From Dama dama (Eukaryota; Chordata; Mammalia; Artiodactyla; Cervidae), in contig NC_083694.1 in the NCBI RefSeq assembly GCF_033118175.1, positions 31,942,108 to 32,006,107 of the forward strand: a stretch of DNA of 64,000 nucleotides, in the 5' to 3' direction. Every line of letters begins with the position of its first letter. The stretch's first letter is position 1. The notes below the pieces were generated by a model. The model had not been told where the DNA came from, ran no database searches, and saw only the letters and a program-made list of their open reading frames with translations. Below are positions 34,300-46,682 of the stretch, piece by piece. Both the position numbers and the translations under genes were made by a program.

Positions 34300-34466
34300 T
34301 ATTATAGATGCCTATAGATGATTTCCTCAATTCTTATAACTCTGCATGGTAGATATCATGATTCTTATTCTTGGGAGGCTTAGATGCTGGGAGAAATTAA
34401 TCCAAGCCACCTGCCTAAATAAATGAAGGCTCCAAAATTCAAACCCAGGCCAGCCCAGTTCTGTAG
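34300..34466 (-). repeat. MIR-type SINE remnant
   Basis: Words in the order CAATTCTTATAACTCTGCATGG, GTAGATATCATGATTCTTATTC, then CAAACCCAGGCCAGCCCAGT fit a mammalian-wide interspersed repeat on the minus strand. It is strongly diverged. Confidence 0.55.
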
Positions 34467-35166
34467 CATCTCCTGGATTTTCTTGGCAACCGTCTCATTT
34501 GCTTTTTCTAATGCATCATGTTGGATCAATACAATATTTGCCACAAAGGAAAATGACTTTCATGGGCAGATTGTGAGCTATACCCTCAGGTAAACATTGT
34601 TACCTCTCTAATATACTGGCAGTTTTGCTTTGAGGAAGAAACTAAAATTTCATGTGTTCTGTTCTCAGCTCTTTGCCTCTGGACCTGGCACAGAAGCCCG
34701 TTGTGATTGTGCAGCAGTTTCTCTAAATGCTGGCTGTGGATTCCTGCAGGATCAGTGCCTATTCACTGGGGCAAAGTGTATGGGGATAGAGTTCTACAAA
34801 CCCGTAAGAAAAGGCAAGGCACCTCAATATAACAATGGGCCAAAATGTGAGAAGACAAAATCCAGAGACCCACAGATGCAAATAACTGCTCAAAGTGCTG
34901 TTCAGACTTTAAAGTGTTCAGGGCCATGCAAATTCAAAGCATCATAATTTAGTGTTTGTTAGCTTATCAAAAGTGAAAAATGACTGGTACCACCAGGGGT
35001 CAGTAAGGAGCAAGAAAACAGCACAGTTTGGGAGACTATAGTAGACTGCTTCTTCAGAAGTCAACTAGTCATTACCTACTGTTTTAAATGCCTGTGCAAG
35101 CAATGTCACTTCTAGAAAGAAATCTTCAAGAACTACTGATATGCATTTAAGGATATTTATTATGGT
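34467..35166. other. No gene recognised; 105-codon open frame at 34630-34947
   Basis: The plus-strand frame 34630-34947 contains nine cysteines, but has no signal peptide, no known domain and no splice or promoter context. I consider it probably chance. No repeat was recognised. Confidence 0.3.
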
Positions 35167-35174
35167 ATTGTTTA

Positions 35175-35388
35175 GGGTTTCCCAGGTGACGCTAGTGGTA
35201 AAGAACCCCTCTGCCAATGCAGGCAACCTAAGAGACGCTGGTTCAGTCCTTGGGTCTGAAGATCCCCTGGAGGAGGGCATGGCAACCCACTCCAGTAGTT
35301 TTGCCTGGAGAATCCCATGAATAGAGGAGCCTCACAAGCTATGGTCCATAGGGTAACAGAGAGTTGGACATGACTGAAGTGACTTAAC
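35175..35388 (+). mobile_element. Bov-tA SINE
   Basis: Full-length plus-strand Bov-tA, rather diverged at the tRNA head (TTTCCCAGGTGACGCTAGTGG). ATTGTTTA is repeated at 35167-35174 and 35389-35396. Confidence 0.9.
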
Positions 35389-35462
35389 ATTGTTTAATAA
35401 GGCAAATAAACAATATAAATATCAATTTCCAGAGACATTGTTAATCAGTTTATAATATAATT

Positions 35463-35672
35463 AGTCTAGTCTGATGGTGAAGGCCATGGGCTTTGGAGTT
35501 AGATTGTCTGAGTTTGAATCTTAGCCACCTCTTACTTGCTCTATGACCTTGAACAACTTATCTATCATGTCTATGTCTCAGTTTCCTCATTTGTAAAGGG
35601 GATAATAAATAATACCTATCTCATGGGGTGTCATTAGTGATTGAGTTCAGACAGATAAAGCACTTAAAGTTT
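35463..35672 (+). repeat. MIR SINE, well preserved
   Basis: Most of a MIR is readable: CATGGGCTTTGGAGTTAGA, GTCTGAGTTTGAATCTTAGCC, the core CTATGACCTTGAACAACTT, CTCAGTTTCCTCATTTGTAAA, and AGATAAAGCACTTAAA at the 3' side. This is the clearest ancient SINE in the window. Confidence 0.9.
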
Positions 35673-36852
35673 GACACAGAAACATTATAAAAATGCTTTA
35701 TTTCATAGGCCTCTAAAGTACTTGAATTTTATTTACTATAAGCTTGTATTACTTTTGTTATTAAAGATAAAGATATCATAATATCTTGTCAGCATACTAT
35801 GAGCATATTATGTAGAGCTTGTTTGTTTATTAGATATTGAATTAATTATAATATTGTAAAGGTTATCTGTTAGTCCCAGGCATAGCTTAAAAATTGCTGT
35901 GTTTAGAATTAAGTTAGAGCCTACTACTAATGCCTAAGATCAGTCATTGTGAAAACTCAACCATTTGGTTATGTGAGTTGTTTTGGAACTAAGAATACTT
36001 TGGCTAAGTGAAAAGAACTTATCATGAAAATAACAGATTTTCATTTCCTCTCTAATTTTGTAACCCTTGGCAATACAACCTTTGTTTTCCTGTGAAACAT
36101 TTGAAAAGTAATTGAGTATACACACTGATTTTATTTTCCAAAATAAATGCCTTTAAATTTTGTCTAGAGATTGTAGGATGCTGAAACATTAGGATATCAC
36201 CTGGAAAGGAGATGGTAGGTGAGGAGAGGGAGAGGGTCCTTCTTGAGATCTCTGGACTTGAGCATGGGTGCCTGAATCACTGACATGCTGAAGCAACAGC
36301 TTTAAAATTTGCTGAACAAAGATGTTTTGGAAAGGTCTTTCTTTAGGAATGCTTGGGAGCCTGGCTCAGTCAGTATGTACTTGCGAAGTCCATGCACACA
36401 CACCACCTGGTGGGCCCTCAAGGTAACTTCAGTGGGTGTCCACAGGATACAGGGCTGTTCCAACTTGGGTTGTCTCCTTATCACACAGTGTGGAGGAGGT
36501 CAAGGTAATGAAGATTGTTTTTCTGTATTCAAAACTACTGGTTTCTTTCTCCACTGATATGAGGTGAATGGGGCAGTTGCCAGATGGCTGTGTTTGGTCA
36601 AGAAAGGACATTGCTACAGAAATTCTAATACTACTTCTTTTATTCTTTTAGAAAGAGCAAAGGAATTCTTTGCTATAAAAAAAGTAAAGAGCTTTTTTTT
36701 TTTTTTAACTTGCCTTTAAAATTTCAAGAAATTTAAGTGATACAAAAAGGTACACAGAATCCTGTAACCATGCCCACAGAATAACCAGAGTTGAGAATTT
36801 TTAACATTTTGTAATACTGAACATAGTCGTTATTTTTAATGGAAGGAAACAA
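35673..36852. other. No gene recognised
   Basis: Unassigned, A+T-rich. A T run lies at about 36690-36705. Short open frames on both strands around 36300-36610 overlap each other and are probably chance. Confidence 0.35.
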
Positions 36853-39800
36853 AACATTCCATATATAGTACTGGCACAAAGACAGATATATAGATCAATA
36901 GAACAGAACAGAGGGTCCAGAATTAATCTTTGACAAAGGAGACAAGAATATACAATGGAGTAAAACAGTTTTATTAGCAAGTAGTTTTGGGAAAACTGGA
37001 TAGCCTCATGTGAATCAATGAGTTAGAACATTCCCTCATACCATATACAAAAATAAATTCAAAATGGTTTAAATACCCAAATATCAGACATGACACTATA
37101 ATACCCTTAGAACAGAATATAGGCAAAACATTCTCTAGCATAAGTCATAACAATATTTTCTCAATTCAGTTTCTGAAGACAGAAGAAATACAAGCAAAAA
37201 TAAACAAATGAGACCTAATTAAACTTATAAACTTTTACACAGCAAAGGAGAACATAAACAAAAAAGAGAGCCTACAGACTGGGAGAGAACATCTGCTAAT
37301 GATGTGACAGACAAGAGCTAATTTCAAAAACATAGAAACTGCTCATATAGCTCAATATTTTAAAAAAAAATCCAATTGAAAAATGGGCAGAAGATCTAAA
37401 TAAACTTTTCTCCAAAGAAAACATGCAGATGGTCAACAGGCACATGAAAAGATGCTCAACACTGCTAGTTATTAGAGAAATGTAAATCAAAAGTAAATAT
37501 TAGAGAAATGTAAATCACAGTCAGAATAGCTATCATCAAAAATTTAATGAATAATAATTAATAAAAGAATAGAGGCACAGACCAAGAAGATACAAGAAAT
37601 TCCTAATAAAAAAGCTAGAAGATTTAAAGAATGAACAAACTGAGATGAACAATTACTGAAATGGAAAATAGACTAGAAGGAATCAATAGCAAATAAATGA
37701 GGCAGAAGAAGGAATAAGTGAACTGTAAGACAAACTGGTGGAAATCACTGCCATTGAACAGAATAAAGATAAAAAGGATAAAAAGAAATAAGGGCAGTCT
37801 GAGAGACTTCTGAGACAGCATTAAATGCACCAACATTCACTTTATAGGGGTCCCAGAAGGAGAAGAGAGAGAAAAAACTGAGAAAATAAGTGAAGAGATA
37901 ATAGCTGAAAACTTACATAATATGAGAAAGGAAATACGCAGCTAAGTCCAGGAACCTCAGAGTCCTATACAGGATAAACCCAAGAAGGAACATACCAAAG
38001 TGCATATTACTCAGATTGATAAAAATTAAAAACAAAGAGAAATTATTAAAAGCAAAAGGGTAAAGCAACAAATAACATACAGGGGAATCATCATAAGGTT
38101 TTCAGCAGATTTTAATAGAAACTGTCTGGTCCATAAGGGAGTGACATGATGTACTTAAACTGTTGAAAGGAAAAGGCCTGCATCCAGGAACACTACCCAG
38201 CGCAGCTCTCATTCAGATTCTATGAAGGAATCAAAGGCTGTACCGACAAGCAAAAGCTTAAGAGAAGTCAGCACCACCAAACCAGCTTTATAACAAATGC
38301 TAAAGGAACTTCTCTAAGTGGGAAAGGAAAAACCACAGCTAGAAGCAAGAAAATTACAAATGGGAACGTTCACCAGTAAAGGCAAACATACAGTTAAGGC
38401 AGGAAATCATCCACACACAAATTTGATACAAAACAAACATTCATGAGAAGAAGAGAGTACAAATGCATGATATTGGAAATGCATTTGAAATTAAGAGATC
38501 AGCAACTTGAAACAATTATATACATGTATATATACATATATATCTACTTTTATATCAAAGCATCATGACAACTGATAACCAGAAATCTACAATAGATACA
38601 CAAAAAGAAAAAAACAATACAAACACTAAACATAGTCATTAAAATCACAAAAGGAGAGAACAAAAGAGGAAGAGAAAAAACAAGGACCTACAAAAATAAA
38701 TCCAAACCAATGAACAAAATGGCAATAAGAGCATACATGTTGATAATTACTGTAAAGGTAAATGGGTTAAATGCACCAACAGAAAAACAGACCGGCTGTT
38801 TGGATACCAGGAAAAGACCTGTGTATATGCTGTCTGTGTGAGACCTGATTTAGATCTAGGGACACATACAGACTAAAAGTGAGGGAATGGAAAAAGGTAT
38901 TCTATGCAAGTGGAAATCAAATGAAAGCTGGAGTAACAATACCTGTATCAGTCAAAATAGACTTTAAAATAAAACCTGTTGAGTTCAGTTCAGTCACTCA
39001 GTCTTGTCCAACTCTTTGCGACCCCATGAACCGCAGCACACCAGGCCTCCCTGTCCATCACCAACTCCCAGAGTTCACCCAAACTCATGTCCATTGAGTC
39101 AGTGATGCCATCCAACCATCTCATCCTCTGTCAGCCCCTTCTCCTCCTGCCCTCAATCTTTCCCAGCATCAGGGTCTTTTCAAATGAGTCAGCTCTTCGC
39201 ATCAGGTGGCCAAAGTATTGGAGTTTCAGCTTCCACATCAGTCCTTCCAATGAACACCCAGGACTGATCTGCTTTAGGATGGACTGGTTGGATCTCCTTG
39301 CAGTCCAAGGGACTCTCAAGAGTCTTCTGCAACACCACAGTTCAAAAACATCAATTCTTCAGCATTGAGCTTTCTTTATAGTCCAACTCTCATATCCACA
39401 CATGACTACTGGAAAAACCATAGCCTTGACTAGATGAACTTTTGTTGACAAAATAATGTTTCTGCTTTTTAATATGCTGTCTAGGTTGGTCATAACTTTC
39501 CTTCCAAGGAGGTAGCATCTTTTAATTTCATGGCTGCAGTCACCATCCGCAGTGATTTTGGAGCCCAGAAAAATAAAGTCAGCCACTGTTTCCACGGTTT
39601 CTCCATCTATTTGCCATGAAGTGATAGGACTGGATGCCATGATCTTCATTTTCTGAAAGTTGAGCTTTAAGCCAACTTTTTCACTCTCCTCTTTCACTTT
39701 CATAAGAGAATCTTTAGTTACTCTTCACTTTCTGCCATAAGGGTGGTGTCATCTGCGTATCTGAGGTTATTGATATTTCTCCCAGCAATCTTGATTCCAG

Positions 39801-40866
39801 CTTGTGCTTCTTCCAGCCCAACATTTCTCATGATGTACTCTGCATATAAGTTAAATAGCCTGTTACAAGAGACAGAAAATGGCACTACATAATGATTAAG
39901 GGTCAATCCAGGAAGAAGATATATCAATCATGTATGCACCCAACATAGGAACACCTCAATATATAAGACAAATATTAGCAGCTATAAAATGAGAAATCAC
40001 CTGTAACAATAATAATGGGGAACTTTAACATCCCACTTACATCAATGGACAGATCATTCAGACAGAAAATTGATGAGGAAATAGACATTAAATGATGTAT
40101 TAGATCAGATGGATTTATTTGATATTTATATAGCATTCTGTCTGAAAGCATCAGAATACATTCTTCACAAGTGCACATGGAACATTGGTACAATCACTAT
40201 GGAGAACAGTATGGAGACTCCTTAAAAAACTAAGAATAGAACTACTATATGATCCAGCAGTTCCACTCCTGAGCATTTATCTGGAGCAAACCATAATTTG
40301 AAAATATAAATGCACCTCTGTGTTCATTGCAGCACTATTTACAATAGCCAATATATGATAACAAGCTACATTTCTATTGACAGAAGAATGGTAAGAAAAT
40401 GTAGTACATTTATAAATGGAATATTACTCAGCCATAGAAAAGAGTGAAATAATGCCATTTGCAGCAATGTGATGGACCTAGGGATTATCATACTAAGTGA
40501 AGTAAGTCAGACAAAGACAAATATTATATTACTTATATGTGGAGCCTAAAAATATGATATAAACTTATTACAAAACAGAAACAGACTCACAGACATAGAA
40601 AACAAGCATAATTAACAAAGGAGAAAGATGGGGGGAAGGATAAATTAGGAGGCTAGGATTAACATATACAGCCTTACTATACATAAAATAAATAATCTAC
40701 AAGGATTTATTTCCTATATATGCATAGGGAACTCTACTCAATATTCTATAATAACCTACATGGGAAAAAATCTGAAAAGGAAGAGATATATGTATTTGTA
40801 TAATTTACTGTACATCTCAAACTAACAACATCGTAAATCAACTTCTCCAATATAAGATATAAATTA
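36853..40866 (+). mobile_element. Old L1 in scrambled order
   Basis: Three same-strand L1 parts lie out of order. 36853-37545 is the ORF2 thumb and C-terminal region. 37546 to about 40172 is ORF1, the inter-ORF region and the ORF2 endonuclease. 40173-40866 is the ORF2 C terminus and 3' UTR. The first and third parts join almost perfectly if the middle is removed, with only some 60 bp missing. A 19-base stretch (ATTAGAGAAATGTAAATCA) is tandemly duplicated at about 37472-37516. All frames are broken. A BovB is inserted in the endonuclease region. Confidence 0.72.
38981..39858 (-). mobile_element. BovB LINE, 3' 0.88 kb
   Basis: The minus-strand 3' part of BovB starts at 38981 with GAGTTCAGTTCAGTC (the reversed ACTGA-type tail). 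It extends into the reverse-transcriptase end: the minus-strand frame at 39927-39718 has NLRYADDTTLM. CCTGTT at 38975-38980 and 39859-39864 is the short target duplication. 5'-truncated, with frameshifts; not functional. Confidence 0.92.
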
Positions 40867-40867
40867 G

Positions 40868-41195
40868 AAAAATTATTCTCATTTATGATTGAATAATATT
40901 TCCTTGAATGTATAGACCACAGTTTGTTTTTCCATTTACCCATTGATAGGCATTTGGGTTGTTTCTGCCATTTGACTACTGTGACAATATTGCAATGAAT
41001 ATTAATGTACAGGTGTTTGAACATTCATTTTCACTTCTTTTGAGTATATTCCTATGAGTGAAACTGCTGAGTTATATGATAGTTCTCTGCTTAACTGTTT
41101 GAAGAGCTGTCAAGCTCTTTTCCAAAGTGGCTGCACCATTTTACATTCACATAAAAATAAAGAGGGTTTCAGTCTCTCTACATCTTTGCCTCATT
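40868..41195 (-). mobile_element. L1M 3'-region fragment
   Basis: On the plus strand the words CCATTTACCCATTGATAGGCATTTGGGTTGTTTC and CCAAAGTGGCTGCACCATTTTACATT mark the C-terminal ORF2 region of an old L1 on the minus strand. Non-coding. It may belong to the L1 that begins at 41220, with a large internal deletion. Confidence 0.7.
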
Positions 41196-41445
41196 TCACT
41201 TCAGACATATTTTAAAAACCTTGCATTTGTATTTTCCTTCCCTCACAAATACTATTTTGAATATTATGTTTTACATCTAATTCTCTTGTGTATTTCTTAA
41301 TTGCTTATTGAGGATACAGATTATTTTACTACTTTTGTCTTTTAACCTCCCTACTAGCTTTGTATGTGGATGATTTCCTACCTTTATTATATGTTTGCCT
41401 TTACCAGTGAGCTTTTTCATTTCATAATTTCCCTGTTTTTAGTTG

Positions 41446-42102
41446 TGTTGCTAAGTCCAAGCTTGCTCTGCTTGCTGCATGATAGGTCAATAAATCTGAG
41501 AGACGAGGTTCTGAGGCAAGGAATGTGACTTTATTCAGAGAGCTGGCTAACGAAGAAGATGGCAGAGTAATGTCTCAAAATAACCATCTTGTTGGGGCCT
41601 AGATGCCAGGTTCTTTTATGGATCAGAGATCGGGAGAGGTGAGGAAACAAAGTGAAAAAGACCATTTAATTCTTCCAAATATCTCCTAGAATGACAAGCC
41701 TCAGGCAAGGAGGGGGATATTAGTTTCACTTCCTTACAGTCCTTTCATGGGTGGCATGAAATGGAATATTTCTGGTCATATCAATAAACAAAGGTGCCCC
41801 CCTCTATATGCAGTTCCAGCCCCCCAAATGTGTATTTCTGTGCCATGCTGGTAAGCAGCAGACAAGAGGCACCATTTCCCACACAAAGGAAGCAAGAAAG
41901 CCATAGCCTTCACAGGTGGGCAGGGTCTGTTTATCTCCCTGTGACCCAAAGGCACCCTAGCCCACGGGTCAGGTGGATGGGGGCAGGCAGGGCTCCCTAA
42001 GGCAGGCTGTTATGTAGGCTTATAACAAGAGAAGTGGCAAAATAAGTTAAAGTCACAGGAGCAGATCCAGTATGGAGTCAAAATTAACCCTTCCCAGTCA
42101 CA
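41446..42102 (-). mobile_element. Solo retroviral-type LTR (ERV1-like) with 4-bp target duplication
   Basis: 657 bp with LTR-type ends. On the minus strand it starts TGTGACTGGG and ends CTTAGCAACA, a TGT...ACA inverted terminus. GTTG is duplicated at 41442-41445 and 42103-42106, and removing the insertion restores continuous L1 sequence. On the minus strand a TATA-like CATAAAAGAAC word (about 41620) is followed about 100 bp later by a CTGAATAAAGTC polyadenylation word (about 41530). No internal viral genes are present, so it is a solo LTR left by recombination. A 4-bp duplication points to the ERV1 class; the family was not identified. Confidence 0.85.
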
Positions 42103-42726
42103 GTTGTAGCCTTTTCTTTTTCATCTTAGAGACGTTCCTTTAGCATTTGTTGTAAAGCTGGTTTGGTGGTGCTAAATTCTTTTAGATTTGACTTGTCTGT
42201 AAAGCTTTTTATTTCTATACCAGCTCTGAATGAGAGCCTTGCTGGGTAGAGTATTCTTGGTTGTAGGTTTTACCCTTTTATCACTTGAGTTTCTGCTGAA
42301 AAATCAGCTAATAACCTTGTGAGAGTTCCCTTGTACGTTCGTTACTTTTCTCTTCCTGCTTTTGAGATTCTCTCTTTAATAATTATCATTTTGCTTATAA
42401 TGTGTGTTGGTGTGTTCCTCTTTAGGTAAATTCCTGTATGAGACTCTCTTTGCTTCCTGAACTTGGGTGACTGTTTCCTTTCCTCAGTTAGGGAAAGTTT
42501 CAGTTATTTTCTTCTTAAATATATTTTCTCAGGCCCTTTCTCTCCTCCTCCTGGGACCCCTATAATGGGACTATTAGTGTGCTTAATTACCAAAGGTCTC
42601 AAACTGTCCTCGTTTTTTTTTATTCTTATTTTCTGTTCAGCGGCCATGATTTATACTACTGTTTTCCAGCCCGCTAATCCATTCTTTTGTATCATTTAGT
42701 CTACATTATACATTAGAAGAAATATT

Positions 42727-42754
42727 ATACACTAGAAGTTTCCTTCTAGTGTAT
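42727..42754. repeat. Perfect 12-bp inverted repeat, 4-base loop
   Basis: ATACACTAGAAG, then TTTC, then CTTCTAGTGTAT. The left arm is also an imperfect direct repeat of ATACATTAGAAG just upstream (about 42708). It arises inside L1 ORF1 remnant sequence, so it is likely a template-switch scar rather than a terminator. Confidence 0.85.
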
Positions 42755-44127
42755 TTATTTCAGTTTTTGTGTTTTTCAACTCTCTTTGGTTCTGTACATT
42801 TTCTAACTCTATTAAAAACCTGTAACTTCTCCCTCGGTGCACCCATTTTCCTTCTGAGTTCTTTGATCATCTTTACGATCATTACTCTGAACCCTTTCTT
42901 AGGTTGATTGTCTCTCTCTCCTTCATTTAGTTCTTCTTCTGAGGTTTTATCTTGTTCCTTCATTTGGAACATACTTGTCTGCAACCTTATTTTGCGTATT
43001 TTTATGTCTGTGTAACTTATGTTAAGTATTTTGACCTTTGAGAAGTGGTTCTCTGTATGAGATGCCCTGTGCATTCCCCTCTTGTCACAGCAGTGCACAC
43101 CCCATCTTGTCACCCAAGGGCCAGGGGCTAGATGGTTCCAGGGTAGGTTCTGATCTGTGCTTGCAGACTCGGTTGTGGTGCTGTATTTCTCTTTCTTCTG
43201 GTTTCTGCCCCGTGGTGGGTGAGGCTGGTCTAGAGACTAGTACAGGCTTCCTGTTGGGAAGGGCTGCCGCCTGCCCACTAAGGGTAGAGCTGAGTTTTGG
43301 TTCTCTGCTGGGCAAGGTCATGTCTAGGGGGGTGTCTGGATGCATCTCTGGGCTCAGGAAGTTTTTAATGTAACCTGTCTGCTGCTGATTGGGCCTGTGT
43401 TTCTGCCCAGCTTGTTGTATGACCTGAGTCATCCCAGCCTTGGAGCCCACAGGCTACTGGGTGGGCCAAGTCTTGGCACCAAGATGTCACCCTCCAGGAG
43501 AGCTCCTGCTGATGAATGCTTCCTAATATATCTGCCACCCGTGTCTGTGTCCCTTGAGTGAGTCACAGCTGCCCCATTTTCCCAGGAGACCCTCCAAGGC
43601 CAGCAGGTAGATCTATCCCAGACTCCTGTCAAATTCCTGCTTTTGCCCTGGGTCCTGGTATGTGTGAGATTTTGTATTCACCCTTTAAGAGTGAATTTTC
43701 TATTTCCCTCAGTTCTGTGGGGTTCCTGCAGTTAAGCCCTGTTGGCTTTGAAAGTTGTATGCTCTGGGGGCTCATTTTTTCAGTGCTAAGCCCCAGGGCT
43801 GGGGAACCTGACAGGGGGCTCAGAACTCTCACTTCTGTGGGAAAATCTCTGTGATACAATTATTCACCTGCTTATGGAGAATAATTGTAACTGTTCTCCT
43901 GTTTATTCACCTGCAGCATATGGGATTTAATTATATCTTAATTCCATCCTTCCTGTTCATTTCATTTTGGTTCCTCTTTTGTCTTTGGTTGTAGGAGATC
44001 TTATCTGGTGTGTTACAGACTTTTTCATTGATGGTTATTCTGCAGAGAGTTGTGATTTTGGTGTGCTTGTGAGAGGAGGCGAGCCCAGGGTCTTTCTACT
44101 CTGCCATCTTGACTGCTTTCTTCCCGC

Positions 44128-44596
44128 AGTCCCCTGCCTAAACATATGACCTATGACTTAGAGAGTCAACAGCTGCATACTAAGATAATCTCCAGCAGAA
44201 CCTCAGCACATAAAAGGCTTTGTTGAATAAATTAATATAAATATCATGTCAAGTTGAGATCAAAAGGAATATGGCAGAGACTTAATATTTCTAAGGGAAT
44301 TTTCCCTTTGCTCTGATGATTATATTATTCCATTTAACAAATATTTATAGTAAAGTGATTACCTGCTGCATCCTGGTATTGTACAGGACAGATACGGTCC
44401 CATCTTTAACAGAGCTTAAGTTTAAATGAGTACAACTCATGAGCCTAAGATTTGATTTTTGAATGACGAGACTTGTTCATGATTGAGTTGTTTTTCTATT
44501 AGGTGCCCAAAGATTACTTAAAATCTAATTCAGAAACTGGCTCATTTTTATTTACACACAATGAGACCTTTTTGCAGCTGTACCACACTTAAGGAC

Positions 44597-44598
<2 letters not shown>
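44128..44598. other. No gene recognised
   Basis: Unassigned A+T-rich sequence. Confidence 0.35.

Positions 44599-44634
<36 letters not shown>
44599..44634. repeat. (TG)n microsatellite
   Basis: About 17 TG units with no interruption. Confidence 0.95.
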
Positions 44635-44638
<4 letters not shown>

Positions 44639-45292
44639 CACAAAGGAGGAAAGAGTCACATATGTATCATCTCTCCCCTCTGCTTACCCTCCTTCCCTCC
44701 ATCAAATTTCAAAACCTAGAGTGTTGAGTATAGAATTATTGAAAATATTGTTTATCTTAACCTTATTCTGTAATTTACTAATCCTATTTGTATAGATGAA
44801 AGAATACCATCTGAATAAGTGAATAGAATGTATTTATTTAAAGATACAGAAAAAAATAAGCAAGAGTTTTCTAGGTAACTTTTATGGCATTTCATTATAG
44901 ATATTTATTTTATGCATTGCTAAAAATGTTATATTTTTCCCATTCAAATACATGTGCAGCAGAAATTAGAGAGGAAGTATCTTGGATCCAGTGGCTGGTA
45001 AGGATTGGTAAAGTGAAGGGCACAGGCTCCTTTTAGGGGACTGCAGCTCCTTGACTCCAAGTCTGTGTTACAGGGTGGGAATGCAGGCCCAGAGGGGCCA
45101 GGCCTTCTCATTTTTCAAATGAAACTAGAAAACTAGATTTTTAATGAGTTCTTTTTTTTTTTAATGTTGGAAACTGAGCCACTCATGTTTACAATGTAAT
45201 GGAAGCCAAAGAAAATATTCTGACAGGTAGGCCATTTGAGATCTCTGAAGACTATCACCAAACCAGTGATACCATTTATCATGTCTAGTAAC
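44635..45292. other. No gene recognised
   Basis: Unassigned. A T run is at about 45151-45163. Confidence 0.35.
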
Positions 45293-45302
45293 TGCCGTGG
45301 TC

Positions 45303-46582
45303 TACTACACAATTGCACTCATCTCACATGCTAGTAAAGTAATGCTCAAAATTCTCCAAGCCAGGCTTCAGCAATATGTGAACTGTGAACTTCCAGATGG
45401 TCAAGCTGAACTTAGAAAAGGCAGAGGAACCAGAGATCAAATTGCCGACATCCACTGGATCATTGAAAAAGCAAGAGAGTTCCAGAAAAACATCTATTTC
45501 TGCTTTATCGACTGTGTGGATCACAATAAACTGTGGAAAATTCTGAAAGAGATGGGAATACCAGACCACCTGACCTGCCTCTTGAGAAATCTGTATGCAG
45601 GTCAGGAAGCAACAGTTAGAACTGGACATGGAATGACAAACTGGTTCCAAATAGGAAAAGGAGTACATCAAGTTTGCATATTGTCACCCTGCTTATTTAA
45701 CTTATATGCAGAGTACATAATGAGAAATGCTGGGCTGGAGGAAGCACAAGCTGGAATCAAGATTCCTGGGAGAAATATCAATAACCTCAAATATGCAGAT
45801 GACACCACCCTTATGCAGAAAGTGAAGAAGAACTAAAGAGCCTTTGATGAAAGTGAAAGAGGAGAGTGAAAAAGTTGGCTTAAAGCTCAACATTCAGAAA
45901 ACGAAGATCACGGCATCCAGTCCCATCACTTTACGCAAGTAGACAGGGAAACAGTGGAAACAGTGGCAGACTTTATTTTTCTGAGCTCCAAAATCACTGC
46001 AGATGGTGACGGCAGCCATGAAATTAAAAGACGCTTACTCCTTGGGAGGCAAGTTATGACCAACCTAGATAGCATATTAAAAGCAGAGATATTATTTTGC
46101 CAACAAAGGTCCATCTAGTCAGGGCTATTTTTTTTTTCCAGTAGTCATGTGTGGATGTGAGAGTTGGACTATAAAGAAAGCTGAGCACTGAAGAATTAAT
46201 GCTTTTGAGCTGTGGTGTTGCAGAAGACTCTTGAGAGTCCCTTGGACTGCAAGGAGATCCAACCAGTCCATCCTGAAGGAGATAAGTCCTGGGTGTTCAT
46301 TGGAAGGACTGATGTTGAAGCTGAAACTCCAATATTTTGGCCACCTGATACGAAGAGCTGACTCATTGGAAAAGATCCTGATGCTGGGGAAGATTGAGGG
46401 CAGGAGGAGAAGGGGACGACAGAGGGTGAGATGGTTAGATGGCATCACCGACTCAATGGACATGAGTTTGGTGATGTCCAACTCTGGGAGTTGGCGATGG
46501 ATGGGAAGGCCTGGCATTATGCGCTCCATGGGGTCGCAAAGAGTCAGACATGACTGAGTGACTAAACTGAACTGAACTGAAT
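45303..46582 (+). mobile_element. BovB LINE, 3' 1.28 kb, with target duplication
   Basis: It ends in ACTGAACTGAACTGAACTGA and is flanked by TGCCGTGGTC (45293-45302) and TGCCATGGTC (46583-46592), 9 of 10 identical. A plus-strand frame to 45836 keeps reverse-transcriptase words ILSPCLFNLYAEYIMRN and NLKYADDTTL. The segment before VDHNKLWK is shortened: CFIDCVDHN lacks the six residues between the catalytic aspartate of motif A and the following CVDHN that the 54-kb copy retains. Frameshifts follow. The copy is dead and 5'-truncated. Confidence 0.92.
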
Positions 46583-46682
46583 TGCCATGGTCACTTTAGA
46601 CTGTAGTTTCAAAGGTGCAGACTTACTTGTGGATTTGTACCCTCCTTGTGCTGATGTCCCTATCTTTCTCATATTTGTTCTG

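Larger units (their letters stand above)
41220..44127 (-). mobile_element. Old L1, 5' half, interrupted by a solo LTR
   Basis: On the minus strand the 5' UTR runs from 44127, with a YY1-type word at the very end (plus-strand GCCATCTTGAC at 44103-44113), to about 43000. ORF1 remnants lie between about 42950 and 42110. The inter-ORF region continues at 41445-41220 beyond the inserted LTR. Almost all of ORF2 is missing. Frames are broken. A perfect 12-bp hairpin lies at 42727-42754. Confidence 0.78.

Noticed and set aside
43038..43859. Overlapping frames of 67-121 codons on both strands
   Set aside because: Same reason: G+C-rich 5' UTR of an old minus-strand L1 ending at 44127.
45324..45671. 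115-codon minus-strand frame
   Set aside because: Antisense of the BovB reverse-transcriptase segment; the same frame recurs antisense to the BovB at 54.0-54.4 kb.
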